In this document: positions 45,706-58,146 of the stretch, piece by piece
Layout of the letters: the number at the start of each line of letters is the position of its first letter
How positions within the stretch are numbered: the stretch's first letter is position 1
Source: Amyelois transitella
Taxonomy: Eukaryota; Arthropoda; Insecta; Lepidoptera; Pyralidae
Length of the DNA: 64,000 nucleotides
NCBI RefSeq assembly: GCF_032362555.1
Contig: NC_083515.1
Coordinates: forward strand, 5,243,001 to 5,307,000
Direction of reading: 5' to 3'
Translations under genes and position numbers: made by a program
The notes under the pieces: model-generated
Databases searched by the model: none
What the model was told of the DNA's origin: nothing
What the model saw: the letters and a program-made list of their open reading frames with translations, nothing else

Positions 45706-46219
45706 ATATAGCTAATTAACATCAAAAGTCAAATTTAACCACGCATCCAAATGCGTATTGCGTGCATTAGTAAGAGTAACAAAGAACATACAAAATCACT
45801 TACTATTCTCACAAACTCCACAATCAAGTTACCTATAGATTAGTTGAAAAAAAAAACCGTTTCTTCACATTCCCGAGGTACTTTTGGGCTATCATCCTCT
45901 CTTAGCTCTTTTCTATTTCCCAAGAAACATAATTATACTTAAATGCTATACGATTCAGCTTTCAATGCACTCAAGTAACAGTTATTGATGATTGAGCGAC
46001 TATACATAAGATCTTCCACGATCTACTACTATTTTTAATTGATTTTAAAAATGTGTACTGACAGTAACAATAACAACAATAAGTGCTGACAGTTGTCATC
46101 GGTATTATTTTTAAATATTTAAGTATTAGTTATCCATGTACAATCAAAATATGAAATTTTTTAATAACACCTTATCTGCGGTATATTCCGAGCCATTAGG
46201 TAACTAAAATCAAACCAAC

Positions 46220-46340
46220 CTCTGCATTGAGGCTGTAATAATGTTCACCACATTTCGTGGTTTCCGATGACAATGAGCTTTCATATTGTTGGTTACGAAT
46301 ATGTCGAAATAATTACGCCATGGTGATATACATAAAATAC
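46220..46340 (-). other. Weak candidate internal exon
   Basis: Open minus-strand frame between a possible acceptor (ATTTTTTGGTAAGTAG) and donor (CAGAG/gttggt): ILCISPWRNYFDIFVTNNMK then AHCHRKPRNVVNIITASMQ. The donor is poor and the phase (2) does not match the exon at 44990-45139 directly. Confidence 0.2.
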
Positions 46341-46604
46341 CTACTTACCAAAAAATAAGCACAAATTCTTAATGAGTGGAATCAATCAAAGTTAAAATTT
46401 ATTTTTTCCAATAAAAAATTACAATTTGGAATGAAAGGTTTATTTGCGTATCTCACTTCTATTATATTTACTACTTCTACAAGAACATAATATACTAACA
46501 CTTTATATATGTATAACAAATATTGTTTACTCTCGTAACTAAACATTAAAGTTGAAACTAAGCTCTTTTAAGAACAGGTCCATAATTACAGTAAGCTAAG
46601 TCAT

Positions 46605-46785
46605 AAATTACAACTAGGGGATGGCAAGTTAGCGTGGGGAGGGGTGACCGCGGGACGAGGCGGCCTGTCGCTTCGCCCTCGGCGCCCACTCGCCCTGTGT
46701 GCCTAGGTGTTGAGTGGGCTAATATATTGTTCATGTAGCAACAATGGCCCTTGATCTGACATCGTAGTTGTTCGGCCACTCTCAT
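46605..46785. other. Unexplained GC-rich block
   Basis: Abrupt GC-rich stretch (GTGACCGCGGGACGAGGCGG, TCGCTTCGCCCTCGGCGCCC) in AT-rich DNA. A 75-codon minus-strand frame spans it. It shows some resemblance to the GC-rich retroelement fragment at 45270 (GGTGASHVCGGGACG), so a repeat is the likeliest explanation. Confidence 0.3.
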
Positions 46786-47478
46786 GAAGAAGGTCTATTA
46801 TTTGAGGCCTCTATCTCTTAGGTGACTTCATAACAAATGTTGGTAAAAGTAACACAATAACCTGATTATTTACTTTATTATTAAGGTTACCTGCTAATTA
46901 TAATGAATGGTCATATAATTCAGAGTAGTAATCAAAGACTTTTATATCAAAGCACACTCAAACTTAGCAGCATAAATTCGAATTCCTACTTGAGTGGATT
47001 TTCAAGTATAATAGCTATAATTATTTATCAAAGTTTACTGACTGTTTAACTTATGTATATAATACGACACCAGAATTATTTTATTCTTCCAACTATTACT
47101 TTATACTAATCTTTATACTATATACAGGGTAATTTTAAAAAGGGTAGTCAACCTTACACGTCTAGATAGCTATATTTATCAAATAACTTTTCTTCTTTGA
47201 GTTTTGGTAGTATGTTAATTTTGATTTTCATACAAAATCGAATAGGTATTTATTGAATAGTATGTATTGAATCTGGTCGTACGTTCACAGCCTGTCATTA
47301 TCTCTGAATCTTAATTCTATTAATCAACCCTGTTAAGCATGGCCTTTGAATTTTGTGACTATTTGTTCTATTTACCTCGTAGGTAAGTATTACACGCGCG
47401 TAAGCTTCACTGTATTGCATTGTATCGTTGTATACGGCTTGATTTCGGACTGACTAATATCACAAGCCGCATCATTAT

Positions 47479-48036
47479 GACTTACTTGACTTAAGGTCCT
47501 ATGTCCCCTAGCTGGGGCAGAGGGCATCCACAGTGCGTCGCCATCTCGCTCGGTCTTGAGCTTCGCGTTTTATTTCGCTCCAAGTCTTCCCTAGATTCTT
47601 CACCTCTGCGATGATTGTCCGCCGCCAGGTCTGTTTAGGGCGGCCACGTTTACGCTTTCCTTGGGGATTCCAGTCTAGGGCTTGCCTCGGTATGTGTTCG
47701 AGGTCCCTTCGGAGCGTATGGCCGATCCAGTTCCATTTGCGGCGTTTGATCTGCTGGTCGATCGGAGTCTCACCGCAGCGTTTCCAGAGGTCTACGTTGG
47801 AGATTTTCTCAGGCCAGTAAACACCGAGAATACGGCGAAGACAGCGGTTAATGACGACTTGGAGACGGTGCGAGATGTCTTTAGTGACCTTCCACGTCTC
47901 ACACCCATACAGCAAAACGGTTTTCACATTGGACCGGAAAATTTTGAGCTTAACTCTCCTAGTCAGTTTCCGTGATTGCCATACAGGACGGAGCTGTGCG
48001 AAGGTTGCTCTTATCGCCAAGGCAAGAGCAACCTTC
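47479..48036 (-). mobile_element. 5'-truncated RTE-like LINE insertion with 10 bp target-site duplication
   Basis: GCATCATTAT at 47469-47478 and 48037-48046 flanks the insertion. The minus-strand open frame (48020-47508) is the C-terminal part of an RTE-type reverse transcriptase polyprotein: RRVKLKIFRSNVKTVLLYGC, RRILGVYWPEKISNVDLWKR, NWIGHTLRRD, KRKRGRPKQTWRRTIIAEVK and [15 protein letters not shown] then stop. The 5' end carries a perfect 16 bp inverted duplication (47997-48012 against 48024-48039). The catalytic region is absent, so the copy is dead on arrival. Confidence 0.85.
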
Positions 48037-48059
48037 GCATCATTATAATGAACATTAAA

Positions 48060-49260
48060 AAAAGTTTTTTATATCTGTAGAATAAAAATTGTAGCTTGTG
48101 ATTTATAGTGGGCCACATAAAAGGTATTCTACCTTTGTACGTCTCGGATATGAAAGTGGTTTAATTTTGCCCCGTCCCAAATTATACTAGACCTGCAACG
48201 TTGTCATTGTATTACAAATTATGCATGTGAAAATTGATATTTCATTACAATTTACAAGGTGAATTTGCTAGAAGTCCGATAATTTTAGGATATTCTCTAC
48301 TCCGCTAGTAATTAATGATACTTGCCATGCTATGAAATAATGTTGCAAAGTTAGTGGGTACTTCGAAATTTAGAGCTCACGGAAGTATCTCGTAAATAAA
48401 TGCAATTTTATCTGAAACCATTTCAAAAACAAAGTTGGCATTTTGAAATGTCAGTAGATGAAAGCAAGACGGGTAGCAATAGCAAATAAAGAGGTTTCTT
48501 GGCGGAACTGGCATGGATAGATAGGCAATAAATTACTGCGACCGCTCCGTACTGCAGATCCATGTATGCGATTTCTCTGACGTATCTAACGTATTTTTGA
48601 TATTAAGTTCGCCTTACTGTAGGCGACAAATAGCATTTTATTTGAAAAGGGCGTACGCTGTTGTCGCTTACAGTTTTTGGGAATAGTGACTCTTGAATCA
48701 ATTTTAATTAAGTCCTAAGGTTTCGTTCATGTTTGCACAAACAAAACATTAGACAGGAAAATATATTACATGCAGTAATAAGGATATATTTTATGAATTC
48801 ATCATTTACATAAGAAAAAGTACCATTATTGCTGAGTTAAATAACAATGCCTAAATTAAAAAGTCATAGAATTACCTATTTAAAGAATTCAATAAAATGT
48901 TCAAAAATGTTTTCCTAACCTCACAGAAAGAGTAAAGATTTCTCTCGGATCTAGAGAGTCCATGTTTTATTCAAGAGATAACACTGGCCTTTGTGTTACT
49001 TGGTAGAAACACAAATAAATTATTAAGGACGAGGTAATCACTCCGTTTGCCAAGAAAATACTACCCACGATGAAAAAATGTCTTTCAGCGAATGTAGAAT
49101 GTATGTGCATTATTTAAGAGTTTGCACGGAACTAAAATGTAAGCATGATGATATAAAACGGTGGAGCAAATTGTTTAAAGAAAGCGTCGTAAATATAGCG
49201 TGTTAGTGTGGTCGTTTTTACAAAAGCATTTCTCGACTTCAGTTGTAAGAGTTCGCTTAC
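48060..49260. other. Low-copy DNA without recognised features
   Basis: Unremarkable AT-rich sequence. No open frame, repeat or RNA signal that I could support. Confidence 0.5.
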
Positions 49261-49264
49261 GATT

Positions 49265-49385
49265 TCAACACTTTCAGGGTTCATTTTTGGGGTGAGGTGG
49301 CGGTTAGTGGCGGCGGCGTGGCGCGCCGGCCCGCCTTGCTCCACTCGACTCTACTCTGGGATCTGAGAGTGCCACACTCGTTTCC
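49265..49385 (-). promoter_or_regulatory. CpG-rich island, candidate promoter or first exon
   Basis: Locally very GC-rich (GGCGGCGGCGTGGCGCGCCG, GCCCGCCTTGCTCCACTCG). On the minus strand it is followed by CCCCAAAAATGAACCCTGAA and, after the eight codons MNPESVEI, the donor-like GTAAGC at 49282-49287. This could be a 5' UTR plus start exon of a minus-strand gene. Nothing else supports it. Confidence 0.25.
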
Positions 49386-49764
49386 ACTGTGAGCTCTTTA
49401 AAATTTAAACACCGCATTAAAGTCACAGACGGGAAAAATAAAAAAAGTATCCACCTAACACGTGGCAGTTTTTCTTTTCATGCTCTGTTTATGAGAAGTT
49501 GTATTTCAAGAAACAGGAAAACTTCGTAAGAATGTTCTGCGAAAGCTTTGACTTCGCGAAATTCACGATAAACAAAAGTATGAAAATTATTCTTGAATAT
49601 TTTTATGATAATATTTCATAATGTTAGTTAGGTAATATTTATTTTGTCTTTTTAAATAAATAATTTTATAATTTTCCTGCAGAATTCATCGGTGGAGTTG
49701 TTTTGATAAATCTAATAGTCAAAATACTTACCTGAGTAAGCCAAAAGAACATACGAAACATTTG

Positions 49765-49900
49765 GTTCGCATGTTCCATCCATACGGGGTAGACAGAAGT
49801 CTCAAGGACCACGTTTGGCTGATTTGGTTTTAAGAATTCAGAGATATTGAAAGGTCTGTTCATCGTCTAAAAGAAAAATTCCAAATTTACAAGACTTTAA
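49765..49900 (-). repeat. Family A copy, highly diverged
   Basis: Plus strand: ATACGGGGTAGACAGAAGTC, AAGGACCACGTTTGGCTGAT, TTCATCGTCTAAAAGAAAAA, TTCCAAATTTACAAGAC. Confidence 0.55.
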
Positions 49901-50074
49901 CTTTATTGACCTTTATAATTTCCGTATTACTTTTACAACAGTTAATTAAAAGTATAAAACATGAGAAGTAGAAACGACATTTGATATTTGATATTGCTGC
50001 AGAATGCCTTTATCAGTATTTGCACGTGTAATAGTGATCGTTTTTCATAAAGTTTTTCTTTCTTTTCGCGACAG

Positions 50075-53000
50075 ACATGTGGCGACGGCGATATTGCAAA
50101 ACACTCGTAAAAGACTCGGAGACCAAAAATATTGAGAGGTAAGAAAAATTTAAATTGAAAGGATAAAAATATGAACCTATCACCCAGGTGACCAAAGTGG
50201 AATAATTTTAAAATTTCAAGAGTGTTTCAGCTTTTGACTCTAAAATAGTACTTTACAAACCTTTTAAAACCATCAACCACTTCTGTTAAAAATATAACTA
50301 TTATGTAATTACTACTGTTATTTATTTCTTAATAACTAACTTAAATAATTTACATACATACATACGGTCAGGTCTATATCCCTTGCGGGGTAGATAGAGC
50401 CAACACTCTTGAAAAGACTGAATGGCCACGTTCAGCTATTTGGCTTTACAAAATTTCTTTGTCTTAATAAGAGTAGTTACCTAAAAGAGAAAGCATTATG
50501 ATTTATAATATCTAATAATAAAAAGAAAATATTTATTATTATTATTAATGACTCATTTTAATTCGTTCTTACACTTTACTTTTCAATCTATCTTTTCCAT
50601 TTGACATATCTCAAAAGACGAAATACAGTATTTTGTTTCACATTATTTCAAATCGTTAATTTTTCCTTTATTACTGATAGCCACTTCGACTCTGATTTGA
50701 AAATTTTTATTTATTTAAAATTGAACCTCTTTGTCCAAAAAACCCTTAATTTAGGTTTCTTACAAACTTTGTACGTGCTTCAGCGCTTTACAAGTTCTGC
50801 TTTGTTGATTAAAGAGTTAACTTGCATGTTGAATTGAGATATTAAATTCGCTCAGAAAAAACTCGTACTTTCTTATACCAATAAAAGTCTGAGTATTAAC
50901 TAATACTAGCAATCCATCCCGTCTTTGCACGGGAATTAATTACATAACTTATAAATTCTTGCTTAATAGTATAAGAAGTAAGAAATCGGACCCCAGGCCA
51001 CAAGGCTTAATGGCAGAGGGTGCAACTGGAAACATGCCAGAATGAGAGAGACAGAGAGAGAGCTAACTCATGAATACCTGTAATGTTATAGATAAGCATG
51101 CAGTGGAGAGTGACGTGTAGTGAAATGATAAGATATTAACTTAAACTGGTTACGAGTATTAATGTGGTCAACAATTTTATGAAAAATCAAACGGACTAAT
51201 AAAGGTTTTCTATATAAATGCACAGGTATTCTTTTTTCAGAACGAGAATTAATTTAAACAGCCCGGTTATACCCAAGTAGATAGAAAATCATTAAAAGGC
51301 TTACTTGAGACGTAGATAAATAGAAATTAATATAGTTATGACCAGCGTCAATTTGATTATGTTTGTTCGAAACAGGTACTACTCCTATAAATGATAAGTA
51401 TTATTTTGGCAATTTTCTTGATCTTTGATGGTTATGGTGGTCTTCGCTAAAGTCTGTCCAATTTCTTGAAAATTATAATGATGGCAGCTATACTGGTTCT
51501 TGGCGGAATAACCGGTGTTAATTTTAATTCCTGGATACAGTACAAAACATATACATACATATATATAATCGACGGCCTCTGTGGCGCAGCGGTAGTATGC
51601 TTGTCTGTGACACTGGAGGTCCCGGGTTCAAATCCCGGCCAGGGCATGATGAGAAAAGAACTTTTTCTGATTGGCCTGGGTCTTGGTCGTTTATCTATGT
51701 ATCTATTATAAAATATAATATCGTTGAGTTAGTATCTCGTAACACAAGTCTCGAACTTACTTCGAGGCTAACTCAATCAGTGTAATTTGTCCCAAAAAAA
51801 AAAATCACGTCTATATCCCTTGTGGGGTAGACAGGGCCAACATTATTAAAAGAACTGATAGGCCACGTTCATGTTTGGCTTAATGATAGAATTGAGATTT
51901 AAATAGTGACTGGTTGCTAGCCTGTCGCCTAAAAGAAGAATTCCGAGTATATAAGCCTATCCTTTCAACAAAACAAAACACAAGGTTCCGAAAAAATATT
52001 ATTAATTTGTAATTAACACACAATGACTTGAAGAGAAGACCTTGTCGAAACATGATCCAATACAGGTTAGGTTCACCTGTAAAGGTTCTCCGGTTGCGGA
52101 GGTCAGATGGTAGTCGTTTTGTGTAAATACCTGACTCACCCAATCAAGATAGGTGAGGATGTGACCAGGAGGAAGAAGAGTAGTCTAGGATTAGTTCAAC
52201 GGCTTAATGATGGAACTGTGGTTCAGTTATTGAGAGGGTTTTCTTCCAGACCAGCATGATAACTAAATGAATTTTGCTTATCAGTCTCCTTTTATGATAT
52301 CCGTGCAAAAGTGATGGAGAAGTTCTAAAGTGCCGAGAGCCACACGCCAAACTATTATTTGAACCATATAAATCGGAGTAATGGACTGATATTATTATGA
52401 TTTCTATGAACAGACAAATAACTAGAATTGGCAACTGACATGGACGTCAGCCATGCCGACAAACGGAATAATTAATCTGTCATGGTGTCCGCGTTCATCG
52501 GCACGCCACTCTCTCGACCGGTTTGGTGCCGTTGAAATAAACAAAGCAACCCAAAATACGAGCGGTCGCTATAAGGAAAATAAAATGGAAGTAGCCATTT
52601 TAATTGTTAATGTATTTTTCATTCAAATTCATCTAGTGCAGGCTTTCTTGATTGGTCTGGTAGAAAAAACGTAGCATGTGTCGTGCTGATTTTAAATGCA
52701 AACCAAGAGAAAGTCTTATAAATTTAGGATTCTTCTTGTAGGTTCTCGGCTGTCTACCTGTCACTATCTGAATTTCGATTCCATCATTTAACCAACCATT
52801 TGAACGTAGTCTTTTAGTCTTTCCGAGACTTTTGGCTCTGTCTACCTCGTATAAGGGATAAGGACGTAGACAAAGAAAACGTATTCTTACGAAATCTGTT
52901 TTTCAAACATATCATCAGGTAAAAATCTGTGGAAATAAAATGCACCTCTGAGAAAAAATTACAATAAATACAGTATGAACCACTCATAAATCATCTCAAG

Positions 53001-53599
53001 TTGCTCGCCTTGAGAATTGACCCATATAATATGCGTGCCATAAAGAAGGTACTTTTTTAATATGGCTTTTACGTCGGAAAAATGGTTGTATGTAGCTGGC
53101 CTAATTAATTCACAAAGTAATTTGCTCTTCACGTCCTATTTCGCTGTATAATAGGAGCCCTCCATTAGGTGTCAGTTCCTTTTAATTATGTACGCATCAG
53201 CAATGTAAATTTATTAAATAAGTTATTTATCTAAAAATACTGACCTTCTACGAGAGCATGTGATTGATTACTTATGCGTTTAGTAATACAATACAATATA
53301 ATAATATGTAATGATTATTTCCATCATCTCACATTTTGTTTTTATATCCGTTGCTTTTTACAATCCTTCAAATCCTACTATCCTACAAATACACACACCT
53401 CATCGTTAGAGGGAGTAATGTAAAAAGGTCCTATTTTCAATACAATAAGTAGGTATATACAAGTACTTTATTTTTATAGATTGTTTTTGTTTTCAATGTC
53501 ATGTCATATAATTTATATTAATTTGATTGCTCGTTGTTTTTTTATACTTTTAGCCAATTAGAAATCGCAGAACAAAGGCGACATTCATCGGAGCGGTGA
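50075..53599 (+). CDS. Candidate last two coding exons of an unrecognised gene
   Basis: Exon 50075-50138 lies between a strong acceptor (TTTTTCTTTCTTTTCGCGACAG) and donor (GAGAG/gtaaga). Exon 53554-53599 follows the acceptor TGTTTTTTTATACTTTTAG. Joined in phase 2 they read MWRRRYCKTLVKDSETKNIE then SQLEIAEQRRHSSER and stop. The first exon has a second open frame, which ends in TGA just before the donor. No upstream exon was found and the family is not recognised. The intron would hold several repeats. Coding is plausible, not proven; poly(A) candidates follow at 54193 and 54233. Confidence 0.3.
50350..50450 (-). repeat. Family A 3' fragment
   Basis: Plus strand: ACATACATACATACGGTCAG, TATATCCCTTGCGGGGTAGA, GGCCACGTTCAGCTATTTGG. 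Ends abruptly in sense-internal sequence. Confidence 0.75.
51573..51790 (+). repeat. Family C SINE, tRNA-derived, complete-looking copy
   Basis: The head GACGGCCTCTGTGGCGCAGC has an A-box-like TGGCGCAGCGG and the B-box GGTTCAAATCC inside CCCGGGTTCAAATCCCGG. The body has GATTGGCCTGGGTCTTGG and the tail GAGTTAGTATCTCGTAACAC, AACTCAATCAGTGTAATTTG, TCCCAAAA. An antisense copy is at 63352-63581. It is followed at once by a family A copy. Confidence 0.8.
51802..51965 (-). repeat. Family A copy
   Basis: Plus strand: AATCACGTCTATATCCCTTG, GGTAGACAGGGCCAACATT, TGATAGAATTGAGATTTAAA, GCCTAAAAGAAGAATTCCGA. It lies directly downstream of the family C SINE at 51573-51790. Confidence 0.75.
52045..52180 (+). 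repeat. Family D SINE 3' fragment
   Basis: ACATGATCCAATACAGGTTA, GGTTGCGGAGGTCAGATGGT, AGTCGTTTTGTGTAAATACC, ending ACCAGGAGGAAGAAGAG. Confidence 0.7.
52718..52872 (+). repeat. Family A copy
   Basis: AATTTAGGATTCTTCTTGTA, CTGTCACTATCTGAATTTCG (approximate), CGAGACTTTTGGCTCTGTCT, GGGATAAGGACGTAG. The tail is degenerate. Confidence 0.65.
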
Positions 53600-55860
53600 T
53601 CTACAAAATTGGAACGGGACCAGCTGTCTTGCTCGGGGCTTCAGATTTATGCACGAGTATTCGATCAAATTGTCTCTCCGGAATTATTCCATACGTGTGC
53701 TATATATTCTTTTCTCCATTGTAGTCCTTAAACCTGAAATATCAAATATTCACATGAATGTTAAACTCTTCCTCAAACTTGAAAATAATAATATTAATAG
53801 CTATTTTTAATCACTTTTCGTAATTGTAAATTCTATAGCATTATTATTTTAGTCTTTAATCTAGGTAAGATTAAAAGAACTATTCAAATTAATATTATTT
53901 TTGCACTAACTTCCTTATTCAATGAAAGTAGTAAATCTCGAGAATCTTTGAATACTTCATGATGTAGTTACCGTGAAGATTTTCCGGGATATTATTCCCA
54001 TCGCCCGACTTTGACTCACCTACTTATACGAGTACTTTCATTATGATTTACATAAAGAAAGCAGACTTCATTGATTCTTCTTGAAAACATTTTTTTAATA
54101 GCCAAGTAACAATTTGATCATAGACATTATTTTCTTTATGTTTGAATAGGTTCTGTATATAACTGTTTCATTTTTCTTACCTGCTCTTCCGTAATAAATC
54201 GTTATATTATTCTGATGATGAATTCAATAATAATAAATAGGACAAGTGAATCAAAAACATATAAATATGTACCTATGTAGGTAGGTACATAGGTTTGCAA
54301 AATGTAATTCATTCTTGTCTGTGGATAAGCAAGACAGCGGTGGAAACCCGGGTCGAAATTTAAATAAAAGTAACCCTATACAAATCGTGGTTAGAGGAAA
54401 GTTTAAACAACATTACAGTGGGTGTGCGATGCTCCCTACTAGTTTTCGTTTGCGCAATCAGGAAATTAAATAAAGTTCTGCAGATAGCGACAACGTGTCC
54501 CAATCCTGTCTGAGTAGGTGAATCTCGCTCCTTAGTTTTAACCATAGGTCTTAACTTTTGCTAGTGCCTTAAAAATAGACTTCAAGGCTACGGTATGGTT
54601 GAAACAAAATTCTAGTCCATATTTCTCCTATATTCTGTAACTTTCAAATGTCGAAAAAATGTCGAAAACTGACTAATATCTGTAAAATTACTCGTTATTT
54701 ATGAATAAAACAAACTTTATAATATAATATTAATACAGATATATTAGTAACATTTGATACGGTCGATGTAGCACACTACCACGGAACAAAGGGCGCACAA
54801 CCCTGACATAACTTGCCGACCTTATAGTAATCCTGTGCTTTTTATTCAGGAGATTTCTGTCGTGTTTGGACTGTGGTCATATTAGGAGTCAAGTATGGAG
54901 ACGATATTAGTTTTCCTATAAACAATGCCTGTAAAATATTAGTTTCATCTTCTTTTGTTAGTCTGTTCAGATAAGACTAGTAGAAAATACTATCTATATT
55001 TCTCTGAACAGTTTGCCTTTAGTTAGAGAGTTCCGGGATGTTATTTGTCACGGGCGAAAACTTGGGTAAGGTAATACTACTTGAGGTTTGAATACTACTT
55101 TCTTGCTGGTTTAAATTGTCTGGTGTACGTCAAGCTATTGGTCGAAATCTCTGGGTCTCATTTACTTTTCGGATTAAGCAATACATTTGAAAATGATAAA
55201 GAACTATAGACACCAGAGTAATATACTACATTTATTTGTTCATAAAAAAAATAATTACTTCATTAGACCCAATTTCAAAATCAAAACAACAGGTGCAAAA
55301 CAACCTGAAAAAGAAATATAAAGATTCCATAAAGGCTCAATTGTGGATCCTGGCATTTTCTGTAGGTTGCAACCAGAATCACACAGTCTTTATATCTAGG
55401 TTACAGTTATTAACAATTTACATTAAATTTTTTCACATAATACTTACCTACATTACATTAATCGCTATGATGGGTGCCCCTCGGCGTTTGTGGATGACAT
55501 CTGTCTTCTCTTTACAATCCGCGCGTCGTATCATTTCGCTAAATCGGGTTGTTTTATTGAAAAATTATGCTTTATGAGCCACTGCGCGGTTTCAGTGGAA
55601 ATCTGCCAAAGTGTGACTCGGCAAGAAAACATGGAACATTTTGTACCACATTATGTCGGAATGTTTTGTTATAGAATAACGTCATATGTACTCTACTCCT
55701 ATACATAATGTGAATTGCTGAATAAATAATTCCAGAACCAGTAAAATATGAAAAGCAATATTATATATTTATTAAGGTAAATCAAGAATAAAAAATAAGA
55801 AATTGTTTTTAGTAATAGTGTTTGTTTTTAATGTAGCACAGGTATTATTCAGTATTTAAC
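53600..55860. other. AT-rich DNA with no supported feature
   Basis: No repeat family above recurs here and no convincing exon was found. Short open frames (for example near 55236-55708) look like chance. Confidence 0.4.
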
Positions 55861-55929
55861 TTCTCTCATATAAATTAATAGTATTGTGATCGCGTGTCAC
55901 CATCGCATTGCGTTATTTCGTCGTCGTGA

Positions 55930-56015
55930 TCGTGACAATGGGCGTCATGCAAAATGCAAATCCGGGCAGCACCCGGCTCCGGCCCGGACCGCCGGGAGAG
56001 GCTCGGAACTGCGGT
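55930..56015 (+). other. GC-rich block, possible exon fragment
   Basis: CCGGGCAGCACCCGGCTCCG then GCCCGGACCGCCGGGAGAGG stands out from AT-rich surroundings. From the ATG at 55938 the frame reads MGVMQNANPGSTRLRPGPPG and stays open to about 56088. The palindromic CCCGGCTCCGGCCCGG core could instead be structural. No splice evidence. Confidence 0.2.
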
Positions 56016-57799
56016 TACCTGCCGCTTCACTACACAAACGCATACCTACCACCTACTACGCTTTTTACTTTTACCTATTTTAAATTTTAAAGGCACCACA
56101 GGATCGCGCCTGGTACATAATACATTTACTGCTGAAAAGAAATTGAGCTGCTTAAATATTTCATCTTTTCATGTTAGTAAGAAAACCGCAAACCGACGGC
56201 GTTTTATGAGTGAAATGAGAGTGGCTAATGAGGAGCGGGATGTCCTATTATGTTTTGTGAGAGCAAAAACGGGAATGTCAATATTGCGTGTAGAGAGATT
56301 CGTGAGCGTGTAATGCGAATAGGGTCATGTATGTATGTAAGAAAAATGAATTTGTATGAATTGTGAAATTAAAACTTTCGTTAACTTAAGCTTAATCGTC
56401 ATATAAACATAGTTATATTAACTACTATATACTACTACTTATAATTATCTACTATATACTTAAAATATAATTTGTAACGCAAAACTACAGAAATCCTTTG
56501 TCATCAATATTACAGGCAGAGCAAACAGTATGGAATATCTACCTAAAGTCGTTGTTATTATACTACCCAGATAAACCGAAGTCAGCTTTATGTTATATTT
56601 CCAAACTTTAATTAAATTCTCTGTCCATCTGGGTAAGCGTAAAACTTATATACCGCAAAATCTTGGCATCCAGGGAGGTTTCTGTATGTTATTTTACAAA
56701 TAGGTTGTTAAATTTTTCATTCCAGCCTGGCCCATGGCAACCCTAAGCTGGTACATGGCGGCCCCCGGGATTTGTTAAGTAAATTGGTCAAACAGATGAA
56801 TTTGTTTTCAGTTTTCGTATCCTTTTATGTTCCATTCCATTAATTGTACTCAAGATGCTTTTTCAATGTTTCATTCATTGATCAGATAAATGAATAAAAT
56901 ATTTAGAAATCCATCTTATGTCCGTCGTAATCAAAATTCTCCCATACTTTCTGACCACCATGTATAAGTCATATAAAAATCGAATTCTCTGTGGATTCGA
57001 TTTTGTCACTTTATCATTACAACTTAATATATGACAAATTTTACCTTAGTACCTAGGTAGAATTACTGTAAACACAAACAAAGTGCCATCATTATTTTAG
57101 CACTATTAATAAATATAGTATACTACGTCATAACGTACGGCTACAAATGTGCTACGACGCTACGACACCGCTACGAGAGTGCTACGAAAATATTGGAGTT
57201 ACAATCGACGAGTTCCATAAAAATGTTTCAACAAATATTGCCGCTTGTTATGTGATTCTATTTTAGGATGTACTATGATGTTATTGTAAATGAATTTGGT
57301 AGACTTTTAGTCTTTCTTTCTTGTATTAATGAAATCTATAGTTATAGCATTTAATAAGGTACTAAACCCGCCCGCGCAAAGAAAAAAACATCATGATTGC
57401 AAAAAAAAGCACAGACACCTAAAATATAATATATAGCCATAATGCCTCTGGTAGTAGGTACCTATGTTATATCGACCCAGGGATTGTACTAATAATTATT
57501 TCAGTTTGAGTCTTTGTTCTGTCCGTACGAGAATTTCCTTCCTGTTGGTTATAGCTTCAGAGAAACAACATTGGTATGCAAATCAGTGAGAGCTTTGTTC
57601 GTAAAATAATTTAAAACTGAAATTTTGTGACACGTTCTACAAAATAATAAATTGTTAGAGTAAATTTACCGAGTTATAGCTCGGAAAAGTGCTAAAAAAG
57701 TGGGCATGATGCCTGCCTTTTTCATTGCTACGAGTATAATGTATTTTATTCTCTTCATGAATCATAAACAACATATAAGCGAGTATAATATATAATTTA

Positions 57800-57885
57800 C
57801 TAGCTATCGCCCGCGGCTCAATTAAGTGGTTTTGAGTTGAAAGACAGAAAAACACACTTTCACGTTTATAACATTAGTATGGATA
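57800..57885 (+). repeat. Short dispersed repeat fragment
   Basis: TACTAGCTATCGCCCGCGGC, then GAAAGACAGAAAAACACACT, ending ATAACATTAGTATGGAT. This is a deleted copy of the CCCGCGACTTCG-type repeat. Confidence 0.6.
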
Positions 57886-57973
57886 AGGATCTACACTATA
57901 CCATCTTACATTTATAAGACAGAACACAGATTTCAAATAGGCTCTCGCTTAAGACAGATCAAATACTTACTAC

Positions 57974-58146
57974 GCCGCGTGGTTCACGGCACCAAAATAA
58001 AAAAGAATAGGACCTCTCCATCTCTTTTCCATGGATGACGTAAAAGGCGACTAAGGGATAGGCTTTTCATTGCCTATCAGTATTTTCAAGACTGTAGGCT
58101 CTGTCTACCCCACAAGGGATAATGACGAAATTATATGTATGTATGT
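57974..58146 (+). mobile_element. Family A retroposon with 13 bp target-site duplication
   Basis: Perfect AAATACTTACTAC at 57961-57973 and 58147-58159 bounds the element. It begins GCCGCGTGGTTCACGGCACC and ends AATTATATGTATGTATGT, which fixes the sense orientation of the family. An internal segment present in the 261 bp copy is deleted. Confidence 0.9.

Noticed and set aside
51573-51650. tRNA gene
   Set aside because: Good A and B boxes, but the downstream body and tail recur as a unit at 63352-63581, so it is a SINE head.
55490-55600. Reverse transcriptase FVDD-like motif
   Set aside because: GTTTGTGGATGACATC looks like an RT core, but no flanking RT blocks occur in any frame.
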